Shown here: piece after piece, positions 1-6,158 of the stretch
Numbering within the stretch: the first letter of the stretch is position 1
Layout of the letters: every line of letters starts with the position of its first letter
From: Desulfuromonadales bacterium
GTDB taxonomy: Bacteria > Desulfobacterota > Desulfuromonadia > Desulfuromonadales > BM103
NCBI GenBank assembly: GCA_029859485.1
Contig: JAOUDB010000166.1
Location: 1-6,158, forward strand
Length of the DNA stretch: 6,158 nt
Direction of reading: 5' to 3'
The notes under the pieces: model-generated
Database searches by the model: none
The model's input: the letters and a program-made list of their open reading frames with translations, nothing else
What the model was told of the DNA's origin: nothing
Made by a program: the position numbers and the translations under genes

Positions 1-85
1 CGATCACACAGTGAAATCGGCAGAGGTTGCAACGGACCCTGCCCTCGTCAAGCGCTTCCCAGAATTTTGCGGGATGGATAGTCAT
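1..85 (-). CDS. amrS: AmmeMemoRadiSam system radical SAM enzyme, N-terminal fragment (runs off left edge)
   Basis: Only the first 28 codons lie in the window, starting at the ATG at 85-83. The peptide contains a GRVRCNLCRFHCVI stretch at residues 15-28. This short N-terminal cysteine cluster (Cys19, Cys22, Cys26, spacing C-x2-C-x3-C) is typical of the AmmeMemoRadiSam radical SAM family, where it precedes the radical SAM CxxxCxxC motif, which would lie outside the window. The family often occurs with AMMECR1-like and Memo-like proteins; its substrate is not settled. No Shine-Dalgarno sequence precedes the ATG, and a consensus extended -10 element sits 6 nt upstream, so the mRNA may be leaderless. 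The gene follows rodA in the same direction after 228 nt and two hairpins, so it is probably a separate transcription unit. The family call rests on one short motif; a different CxxC-type start cannot be fully excluded. Confidence 0.7.
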   Translation of the reverse strand, partial: MTIHPAKFWEALDEGRVRCNLCRFHCVI

Positions 86-91
86 GGGGAC

Positions 92-100
92 ATTATAACA
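92..100 (-). promoter_or_regulatory. Extended -10 promoter element of the radical SAM gene
   Basis: The minus strand reads TGTTATAATG, which contains a perfect TGnTATAAT extended -10 element (TATAAT at 97-92). Its last base is 6 nt from the ATG at 85, so a normal start 7 nt downstream would fall on the A of the start codon. No good -35 hexamer is seen at 17 nt, which extended -10 promoters do not strictly need. Its position after the hairpins that follow rodA fits an independent transcription unit. A single motif match in AT-rich DNA can occur by chance. Confidence 0.45.
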
Positions 101-107
101 AAAAAGA

Positions 108-138
108 CTTGGTTCGTGGTTCGTGGGACGTGGGACGA
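108..138 (+). repeat. Heptad repeat array, left arm of an imperfect inverted repeat
   Basis: After CTT (108-110) come four 7-bp units: GGTTCGT, GGTTCGT, GGGACGT, GGGACGA (111-138). The array is the inverted counterpart of the one at 280-310; the 28-bp unit portions match at 22 of 28 positions, and CTT at the outer end also matches. It lies just upstream of the promoter of the radical SAM gene and is not coding. The type is a degenerate GGTNCGN tandem repeat, possibly a dispersed family in this genome. Confidence 0.75.
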
Positions 139-171
139 GCAAGGCTGACAACAAAAAATACAAATGAATGA

Positions 172-191
172 CCCCGCCGCAAGCAGCGGGG
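172..191 (-). terminator. CUUG-loop hairpin, candidate terminator of rodA
   Basis: On the minus strand the RNA would be CCCCGCUG, loop CUUG, CGGCGGGG: eight pairs including one U-G wobble, closed by a stable CUUG tetraloop. Downstream comes UCAUUCAUUUGUAUUUUUUG, which is U-rich, but the U6 run (158-153) lies about 13 nt beyond the stem rather than next to it. On the plus strand the same stem has a C-A mismatch, so minus-strand function is favoured. It lies 122 nt past the rodA stop and ahead of the promoter of the next gene, which suits transcription termination of the operon, although the spacing of the U-tract is not canonical. Confidence 0.45.
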
Positions 192-194
192 TAT
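176..194 (+). repeat. Short hairpin repeat, copy 1
   Basis: A 19-bp element, GCCGCAAGCAGCGGGGTAT, is repeated in direct orientation at 220-238 with 17 of 19 identical bases, exactly 44 bp apart. Each copy can fold into a stem with a CUUG loop on the minus strand. This copy forms the longer stem described as the candidate rodA terminator. Confidence 0.7.
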
Positions 195-218
195 CAATCA
201 GTTAATTGGTTTTCTCAA

Positions 219-238
219 CGCCGCAAGCGGCGGGGAAT
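219..238 (+). repeat. Short hairpin repeat, copy 2
   Basis: The core GCCGCAAGCGGCGGGGAAT (220-238) is the second direct copy of the element at 176-194. With C219 it folds into CGCCG, loop CUUG, CGGCG on the minus strand (five pairs, 232-219). No U-tract follows on either strand, so on its own it is unlikely to terminate transcription. It may be a REP-like dispersed palindrome or may protect the 3' end of the rodA message. Confidence 0.6.
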
Positions 239-279
239 AAAACCCAAAGTGATTCAAGCTGTTTTGTTTTTGACTTTCC

Positions 280-310
280 TCGTGCCTCGTACCGCGAACC
301 TCGTACCAAG
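280..310 (-). repeat. Heptad repeat array, right arm of the inverted repeat, abutting rodA
   Basis: Read on the minus strand from 307, the units are GGTACGA, GGTTCGC, GGTACGA, GGCACGA, preceded by CTT. This mirrors the array at 108-138. It begins 3 nt beyond the rodA stop codon, so it lies in the immediate 3' untranslated region of the operon. Beyond the arrays both arms run into A-rich sequence (around 139-158 and, read in reverse, 279-262), suggesting that the repeat unit is longer than the heptads alone. Confidence 0.75.
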
Positions 311-313
311 CAC

Positions 314-1411
314 CTAAAACATAAACCGCCGCATACTCACATTCATCAGCAAACCGACCCCTGTCATAGTCGTCACCATACTGGTTCCACCATAAGAAAA
401 AAGCGGCAAGGGGACACCGACGACCGGCAGCAGACCGATCACCATGCCGAGGTTGACGACAATATGCCAGAAGAGCATGGCCGAGACACCAACGGCGAGA
501 TACATGCCGAAACGATCGTTGGAGCGTAAGGCAATATGCAGCCCCCAGATAACGATCAGGCAATAGAGCGACAGCAGCATGAGACAGCCGATTAGTCCCC
601 ACTCTTCGGCAAAGACAGAGAAAGCAAAGTCGGTATGCCGCTCAGGCAGGAAAGAGAGCTGTGACTGGGTTCCCTTCATGAAGCCCATTCCATCGATTCC
701 GCCACTGCCCACAGCAATCTTGGACTGAATGATGTGATAACCAGCACCGAGAGGATCACGCTCCGGGTTGAGAAAGGTCATGATGCGCTGTTTCTGGTAA
801 TTGTGCAAAAGGAACCATCCGCCCCCTGCGGCAGCGAAACCTGTTACCCCCAGGAAGACAACGGCATTGCGCTGAATCCCGGCAAAGAGAGCCATGGTGC
901 CGCCGATACACAACACCAGAAGGGCAGTGCCAAGATCAGGTTGTTTCATGATGAGCAGAGCAGGAACCGCAAGCAGCAGGCCCGGAGCGATCAGTTCCAT
1001 CAGCGAAAAACCACGCAGATGCGCCTTATCACTGAAAAACCGCGCCAGGGCGATGATGATGACGATCTTCATGATCTCGCTCGGCTGCACGTTGAAACCG
1101 GCCAGGCTGATCCATCGTGTCGCGCCCATGCTGGTTTTGCCGACAGCCAGAACCAGTATCAACAGCAGCAGGTTGCCACCGTAGAGTGGAAAGCTGAAAT
1201 ACTCAAGGTGGCGGTAATCGAGGAGGCAAACGAGAACAATAATCACCAAGCCCAGCCCCAGCCAGTAGAACTGCTTGACATAAACAGGCTGGGCCGCGGT
1301 GGTCCAGGATGATGTGGCACTGTACATGTTGGCGATGCCGATGACTGCAATCAACAGAATCAGCAAAACATATGTCCAGTTAAAATTTGTGATCAGACGT
1401 CTGTCAAACAT
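314..1411 (-). CDS. rodA: Peptidoglycan glycosyltransferase RodA (SEDS family)
   Basis: RodA polymerises lipid II into glycan strands in the inner membrane as the partner of PBP2. The 365-residue protein has the usual family length (about 370) and about ten hydrophobic segments. Conserved SEDS blocks are all present: GATRW with QPSE (residues 96-112), KQPDLGTALL (156-165), the large periplasmic loop with FLNPERDPLGAGYHIIQSKI (213-232), LPERHTDFAFSVFAEEWG (255-272), and the C-terminal LLPVVGVPLPLFSYGGTS block (327-344). Asp261 in HTDF corresponds to the essential Asp262 of E. coli RodA. The C-terminus MRRFMF is typical of close relatives. The ATG lies 3 nt after the mrdA stop, and a weak AGGGA Shine-Dalgarno sequence falls within the last mrdA codons, so translation is probably coupled. 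The gene is intact with a TAG stop and is the last gene of the operon. Confidence 0.97.
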   Translation of the reverse strand: MFDRRLITNFNWTYVLLILLIAVIGIANMYSATSSWTTAAQPVYVKQFYWLGLGLVIIVLVCLLDYRHLEYFSFPLYGGNLLLLILVLAVGKTSMGATRWISLAGFNVQPSEIMKIVIIIALARFFSDKAHLRGFSLMELIAPGLLLAVPALLIMKQPDLGTALLVLCIGGTMALFAGIQRNAVVFLGVTGFAAAGGGWFLLHNYQKQRIMTFLNPERDPLGAGYHIIQSKIAVGSGGIDGMGFMKGTQSQLSFLPERHTDFAFSVFAEEWGLIGCLMLLSLYCLIVIWGLHIALRSNDRFGMYLAVGVSAMLFWHIVVNLGMVIGLLPVVGVPLPLFSYGGTSMVTTMTGVGLLMNVSMRRFMF

Positions 1412-1414
1412 GGC

Positions 1415-3283
1415 TCAATCCCTGAAGACAACCTTTTCGGGTTCTTCGTTATCACTCACATCCTTGAAGTAGGCTTCATACATGGCTTTAGCAATAGGCG
1501 CGGCGGCACTTGAGCCGTGGCTACCATGCTCGACAACCACTGCAATGGCAATTTGCGGATTCTTTGCCGGAGCATAGGAAACGAAGAGCGCATGATCCCG
1601 GTACCGATAAGGGATCTCATCATCCTCAAGCTCTTCTTCATCGTCATCCTGGCGACGAATAACCTGGGCCGTGCCAGTTTTACCGGAGAACCGGACCTTT
1701 TCCAGGCGACTTCGCCAGGCCGTCCCACCAACATCGTTGACGACCGATTCCATGGCATTCTGTACCGCTGCGATCGCAGCTTTCGGCCAGGCCGCTTCAT
1801 TCAGCTTTTCAGGTTTAAGCATCCATTCGGTGGCACCTTCAAGATCCACGATCTTCTGCACGATCTGTGGTTTCCAGACCGTACCACCGTTGGCGAGGGC
1901 TGCAGTCATGGTGGCCAGTTGCAGAGGAGTCGTCAAAATGAAGCCCTGACCAATCGCAGAGATTACCGTCTCACCGTCATACCAGCTGGTGCCAAAACGT
2001 TTCTTCTTCCACGCCCTGGTCGGGATCAGCCCGGAGCGTTCAGCCCCGAAGGGAAACCCCGTCTTCTGACCCAGGCCCATCCGGGTCGCCGCGTCGGAGA
2101 TTCTGTCGATCCCGGCTTCCAGGCCGACACGGTAAAACCAGACATCACAGCTTTCCTTGATGGCTTTATGCAGATCAACCTTGCCATGGCCTCTTTTCTT
2201 CCAGCAGCGATATTCGAAGCTCTTGTTGAGTTGAAAACTACCGTTGCAGGTAAATGTGGTGGAAGGAGTCGCGGTGCCGGCCTCAAGAGCGGCCAGCGCG
2301 ACAATCATTTTGAAGGTAGAACCCGGAGGGTACTGACCGCGTAGTGCCTTGTTGGTCATCGGTCGCCTGGGGTTGTCGATCAGTTCACGCCACTCGACGC
2401 TGGTGATTCCACGGGCGAACCAAGCAGGATCAAAGGTAGGGCGGCTCACGAAAGCCAGGACCTCACCGTTATTGACATCAAGCGCAACTGCAGCACCGGC
2501 CTGATCACCCAGCGCTTCTTCGGCGGCTTTTTGCAGGTTCGTATCGATCGTCAGGTAAAGGCTCTGCCCGGGTAACGGGCTGCGCGTGGTAACCTGGCGA
2601 AGTTCCCGCCCCCGGACATTAACTTCAATCCGTTTCTGTCCGGCGGTGCCGCGCAACCGATCTTCAAACATCCTCTCAAGAGCGGTCTTGCCAACCATTT
2701 CACCGGAGCGATAACCCTCGAAACTTGACTTACCCAGCTCTTCTTCAGTCACCTCGCCAAGATAGCCAGTCAAGTGAGCGGCCAGTTCACCGTGCGGGTA
2801 GTCACGAAACGGCTTGACCTCAACCAGGATTCCGGGCAAGTCAACAGAGTTCTCCTGAACCTTTTCCATCGCCTCTCGGCCGACATCCTCAAGCAATGGC
2901 AAAGGTCGATAGCGAGGTAAGCGATGGCCCTCTTTCCAGCGCTCTGCAAGCTTTTCCTCATCCATATCGAGCAACTCGGAGAGAGTTGCGAAGAGATTCT
3001 CACGATCACCAACCTCCTGGCGCAGGGCTGAAACAGTAAACGCCGGTCTATTATCAACCAGCAAGGCACCGTGACGGTCAAATATAGCACCTCGTGGTGC
3101 CTCGATTGCTACATAGCGGATGCGATTACGCTCAGAAAGATCACGGTAATGCTCAACGCCGAGAACCTGCAAAAACCACAGACGAAGCACAAGAATGAAG
3201 AAAACTCCTACAATGATGATGGAGGAGACGACAAACCGGCGTCGCAGTCCGGGAGTTTCTTCGGGAGACGGGTTAAGACTCAT
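1415..3283 (-). CDS. mrdA: Penicillin-binding protein 2, peptidoglycan DD-transpeptidase
   Basis: PBP2 crosslinks the glycan strands made by RodA during cell elongation. From the ATG at 3283 the protein has 622 residues, with a basic cytoplasmic tail (LRRRF), a membrane anchor at about 17-38, the PBP dimerisation/pedestal domain at about 60-235 and the transpeptidase domain at about 240-610. The catalytic motifs are Ser322-Thr-Phe-Lys325 (PPGSTFKM), Ser378-Cys-Asp380 (ESCDVWFY) and Lys535-Thr-Gly-Thr538. Cys346, Cys360, His366 and Cys379 line up with the zinc ligands known from E. coli and Acinetobacter PBP2. Residues 546-556 form an unusually acidic loop just after KTGT. A TTG start at 3295 (626 residues) is possible; ATG is preferred because neither site has a clear Shine-Dalgarno sequence and the ATG overlaps the end of mreD by 11 nt (ATGAGTCTTAA), which favours coupled re-initiation. 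Confidence 0.97.
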   Translation of the reverse strand: MSLNPSPEETPGLRRRFVVSSIIIVGVFFILVLRLWFLQVLGVEHYRDLSERNRIRYVAIEAPRGAIFDRHGALLVDNRPAFTVSALRQEVGDRENLFATLSELLDMDEEKLAERWKEGHRLPRYRPLPLLEDVGREAMEKVQENSVDLPGILVEVKPFRDYPHGELAAHLTGYLGEVTEEELGKSSFEGYRSGEMVGKTALERMFEDRLRGTAGQKRIEVNVRGRELRQVTTRSPLPGQSLYLTIDTNLQKAAEEALGDQAGAAVALDVNNGEVLAFVSRPTFDPAWFARGITSVEWRELIDNPRRPMTNKALRGQYPPGSTFKMIVALAALEAGTATPSTTFTCNGSFQLNKSFEYRCWKKRGHGKVDLHKAIKESCDVWFYRVGLEAGIDRISDAATRMGLGQKTGFPFGAERSGLIPTRAWKKKRFGTSWYDGETVISAIGQGFILTTPLQLATMTAALANGGTVWKPQIVQKIVDLEGATEWMLKPEKLNEAAWPKAAIAAVQNAMESVVNDVGGTAWRSRLEKVRFSGKTGTAQVIRRQDDDEEELEDDEIPYRYRDHALFVSYAPAKNPQIAIAVVVEHGSHGSSAAAPIAKAMYEAYFKDVSDNEEPEKVVFRD

Positions 3284-3809
3284 AACGGCTATCAAGCTTG
3301 CGAAGGCCGGGCAGCTTTTTACGCGGCATGAAGGTCCGCTGCAACCAGACGGTAATCCGCAACAGGATCAGAGCAGCAATAAAATTCAGCAATAGCTGCA
3401 CCGGCAGATGCCAGGCCATTTGCGGCCAGATCCGGGCGGCGCGACTGAAAAAATCGAGGGCAAAGGCTGTGAGGAACGAGTCAAGAATCGTTCCAGCGAG
3501 AACCAGAAGTAACAGAAGCGGCGAACTTTCTGTATTAACTCGGGTGACAATAGCACGCACCGCAAGAAAAATACCGAGCAGGACAAAACCATGCAGGCCA
3601 GGAAAGGCTCCGGCGACTCCGTCGTAGAACCAACCCATGAGATAAACCAGAGACCCGCCTCTCCATGGGCCCTCATGCAGGCCAAGGTAAACCACCAAGA
3701 TCAGAAGCAGGTCAGGTTTGTAATCTCCGGTGAGAACCAGAGGCAGAAGTACCGTCTGCAGGATGATAGCGATCCCCGCCAGGGCAAAATAAATCAGGGT
3801 GCGGTTCAT
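3273..3809 (-). CDS. mreD: Rod shape-determining protein MreD
   Basis: MreD is a small integral membrane protein of the Rod complex that works with MreC to control RodA-PBP2. The 178-residue product is of usual length. It shows about six hydrophobic segments (about 5-26, 31-47, 51-66, 71-91, 96-118, 133-155). It also has family signatures: the PDLLLILVVYLGL segment at 32-44, WFYDGVAGAFPGLHGF at 60-75, and a basic tail (PRKKLPGLRK, 162-171). Its ATG overlaps the mreC stop as ATGA, and its TAA lies 11 nt inside mrdA. Only a G-rich stretch, and no clear Shine-Dalgarno sequence, precedes the start, so translation probably depends on ribosomes finishing mreC. MreD sequences diverge strongly, so position in the operon adds much of the certainty. 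Confidence 0.94.
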   Translation of the reverse strand: MNRTLIYFALAGIAIILQTVLLPLVLTGDYKPDLLLILVVYLGLHEGPWRGGSLVYLMGWFYDGVAGAFPGLHGFVLLGIFLAVRAIVTRVNTESSPLLLLLVLAGTILDSFLTAFALDFFSRAARIWPQMAWHLPVQLLLNFIAALILLRITVWLQRTFMPRKKLPGLRKLDSRYES

Positions 3810-4624
3810 TGCGGCCCCCGCAGCAGGACCAGAACCTCCTCAAGGTGGGAAAAGTCGACGGATGGGATGACTTCGATCGCTTGAAAAAGTCCGAACTCCT
3901 GTCTTTCGACGCTGCCGACGCTACCAACGACCAGGCCTTTGGGGAAGACTCCGCCCATACCGCTGGTGACAACCCGGTCACCGACCTTGACCTCTTCCTG
4001 ACGCAGCACAAAATCAAAGACCAGCTGTTCACCCTGTCCCCGGCAGACCCCGCGTGCGCGGTTATCCTGCAACAGACTGGCAACGGCCGAGGAAGCATCG
4101 GTTACCAGGAGAACTCGTGAGAAACGTGGGCTACTGCGCACTACGCGACCGACGACGCCTTCGGCGACAACCACCGGCATCCCTTCGGTAACACCATGTT
4201 CCTGACCTTTGTCGATCATGACAGTCCGAAACCAGCTGGACGCATCTTCGGCAATCACACGGGCAGGCAGCGTATCAATGTCCTGAGTCTCTTTGAAGTC
4301 GAGTAACAGTCTCAGGCGTTTGTTCTCCAGACGAACTTCGTCACTCAGTGTCAAAACCGCGCGCAGGGTACGATTCTCTTCGGTCAGTGTGCGATTCTCA
4401 TCTGCCGTGTCGACCAGGTAAAGGTAATGCCCCCAGATACTGGAGACCCCCATAATCATATTGTCGAAGCCGACCTGTACCGGCCCGGTTAAACGCAACA
4501 CCATGCTCTCGATAAAATTAGTTTCTTCCTGCTGGCGCAGGCTGACCGAATACCAGAGCAAGGCGACCAAAAGCAGCACGCCTCCGAGAAACAAAGGTCT
4601 ATTTTTTTGCCACCATTCCCACAT
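3806..4624 (-). CDS. mreC: Rod shape-determining protein MreC
   Basis: MreC is a bitopic inner-membrane protein whose periplasmic part binds and activates PBP2. The 272-residue protein has a short cytoplasmic start (MWEWWQKNRP), one membrane segment at about 11-28, and a coiled-coil helix at about 66-112 rich in repeated ENRTL and ENKRL units. The paired beta-barrel domain spans about 118-268. Conserved family stretches are EDASSWFRTVMIDKG (126-140), EGVVGRVV (155-162), SRVLLVTDASSAV (169-181) and VTSGMGGVFPKGLVVGSV (219-236). It is separated from mreB by 101 nt with a strong terminator that ends about 15 nt before this ATG, so its expression should depend on readthrough or on an unseen promoter. 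A weak GGAA at about -12 is the only Shine-Dalgarno candidate. It overlaps mreD by 4 nt. Confidence 0.96.
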   Translation of the reverse strand: MWEWWQKNRPLFLGGVLLLVALLWYSVSLRQQEETNFIESMVLRLTGPVQVGFDNMIMGVSSIWGHYLYLVDTADENRTLTEENRTLRAVLTLSDEVRLENKRLRLLLDFKETQDIDTLPARVIAEDASSWFRTVMIDKGQEHGVTEGMPVVVAEGVVGRVVRSSPRFSRVLLVTDASSAVASLLQDNRARGVCRGQGEQLVFDFVLRQEEVKVGDRVVTSGMGGVFPKGLVVGSVGSVERQEFGLFQAIEVIPSVDFSHLEEVLVLLRGPQ

Positions 4625-4638
4625 GCTTCAATTCCACG

Positions 4639-4665
4639 AAAAAAGAGGGCGAAATGCCCTCTTTT
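4639..4665 (-). terminator. Rho-independent terminator between mreB and mreC
   Basis: On the minus strand an A4 tract is followed by GAGGGC, loop ATTTC, GCCCTC and T6. The perfect stem is 10 bp (4665-4656 with 4650-4641) when the A and T tracts pair, with a 6-bp GC-rich core. This is a textbook intrinsic terminator for transcripts coming from mreB. The plus strand has only a T4 tract followed by AAATT, so action in that direction would be weaker, and no plus-strand gene needs it. Its place within the operon implies partial termination, leaving mreB more abundant than the downstream messages. Confidence 0.88.
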
Positions 4666-4725
4666 AAATTCTGCAAAACCATAGCGGTTACCGGATAAAG
4701 AAGTGCCCGCCTTGCCCGAGGACGA

Positions 4726-5815
<1,090 letters not shown>

Positions 5816-5850
5816 ATCCATGAGTTAACTAAAGCTGGAAAATGTTGTTA

Positions 5851-5879
5851 ACACTAGCAAAAGCACCCCGGCTTTTCAA
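5851..5879 (-). promoter_or_regulatory. Candidate mreB promoter
   Basis: The minus strand has TTGAAA (5879-5874, five of six matches to the -35 consensus), a 17-nt spacer, then TAGTGT (5856-5851). The second hexamer matches only three of six -10 positions but is preceded by TG-C, an extended -10 feature. Transcription would start near 5844 and leave a leader of about 54 nt. The palindrome TGTTAACA (5846-5853) overlaps the -10 end, so it could be an operator. The -10 match is weak, so the call is tentative. Confidence 0.35.
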
Positions 5880-6158
5880 GAGATAAACCTTATTCTTATG
5901 GCAACTTACGAGAAAAAACCGCCGAGGTTAATGCCCCCTCGCCTCTCAAAAATATCGACGCCCCACCTTCCAACAGGGCAAACACACGCAATAACATTTA
6001 ATTTCAGCAACTTAGATCAAACTAAAAGCCTGCATGTCCAGATTCACCAGAAAGGAAAAATGTTGCATTTACACAGACGATTGTCTAACATTCGGCCCTA
6101 TTGCTTTGGGGGCCTTCGCTCTATCCGTGACACGACAAGACTGGATAGCACGATCAAT

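Noticed and set aside
111..307. CRISPR array
   Set aside because: The repeated units are 7 bp and contiguous with no spacers, so they do not have CRISPR architecture.
198..602. Minus-strand frame spanning the end of rodA into the repeats
   Set aside because: It overlaps the well-supported C-terminus of RodA out of frame, and its end simply translates the heptad array.
734..1312. Plus-strand open frame (192 codons) opposite rodA
   Set aside because: The product is a low-complexity Gln/Asn/Glu-rich peptide produced by reading RodA membrane-segment codons in antisense; no plausible start signal or family.
1517..2344. Long plus-strand open frame (275 codons) opposite mrdA
   Set aside because: It lies entirely within the PBP2 coding region on the other strand and its product has no recognisable domain. 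Shadow frames of this length are expected opposite GC-biased codons.
3283..3295. TTG at 3295 as the mrdA start
   Set aside because: It adds only four residues with no Shine-Dalgarno sequence; the ATG at 3283 overlapping the mreD stop is more typical. It cannot be fully excluded.
5859..5876. AAAAGC/GCTTTT inverted repeat as a terminator
   Set aside because: The stem is only 6 bp and mostly A-T, has no U-tract after it, and lies in the spacer of the candidate promoter.
6001..6040. FNR-type or sigma-54 promoter site upstream of mreB
   Set aside because: TTGAT is present on the minus strand but the second half site ATCAA is not at the required spacing, and no GG-N10-GC pair of sigma-54 type was found.

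Overview
The window holds a complete, intact Rod-complex (elongasome) operon on the minus strand, in the order mreB, mreC, mreD, mrdA (PBP2), rodA, reading from right to left. The gene order, the protein sequences, the moderate GC content and the neighbouring AmmeMemoRadiSam gene all suggest a Gram-negative bacterium of the Desulfuromonadales/Geobacter group (Desulfobacterota, formerly Deltaproteobacteria). That placement is inferred from familiarity with the proteins, not from a search.

Layout from right to left, which is the direction of transcription. Positions 5791-6158 are a gene-poor leader with a candidate promoter, two 8-bp palindromes, terminator-like structures, and a Shine-Dalgarno sequence that sits inside a small hairpin. 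mreB (4726-5790) follows. A 101-nt gap then contains a classic Rho-independent terminator just before mreC (3806-4624). mreC and mreD (3273-3809) overlap by ATGA. mreD and mrdA (1415-3283) overlap by 11 nt. rodA (314-1411) starts 3 nt after the mrdA stop. Everything from mreC to rodA therefore looks like one translationally coupled block, while mreB is set apart by the terminator. Positions 86-313 are an intergenic region with two CUUG-loop hairpins between two inverted arrays of 7-bp repeats. The left edge (1-85) holds the first 28 codons of a radical-SAM gene of the AmmeMemoRadiSam type, apparently with its own promoter.

The proteins of the operon act together. MreB forms membrane-bound filaments that orient wall synthesis. 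MreC and MreD link these filaments to the periplasm and activate the synthase. RodA polymerises lipid II into glycan strands, and PBP2 crosslinks them. The result is elongation of a rod-shaped cell.

I see no clearly new protein system here. The points most worth a second look are the inverted heptad repeats after rodA, the possible leaderless promoter of the radical-SAM gene, a Cys3His variant of the PBP2 zinc site, the terminator between mreB and mreC, and the sequestered Shine-Dalgarno sequence of mreB.
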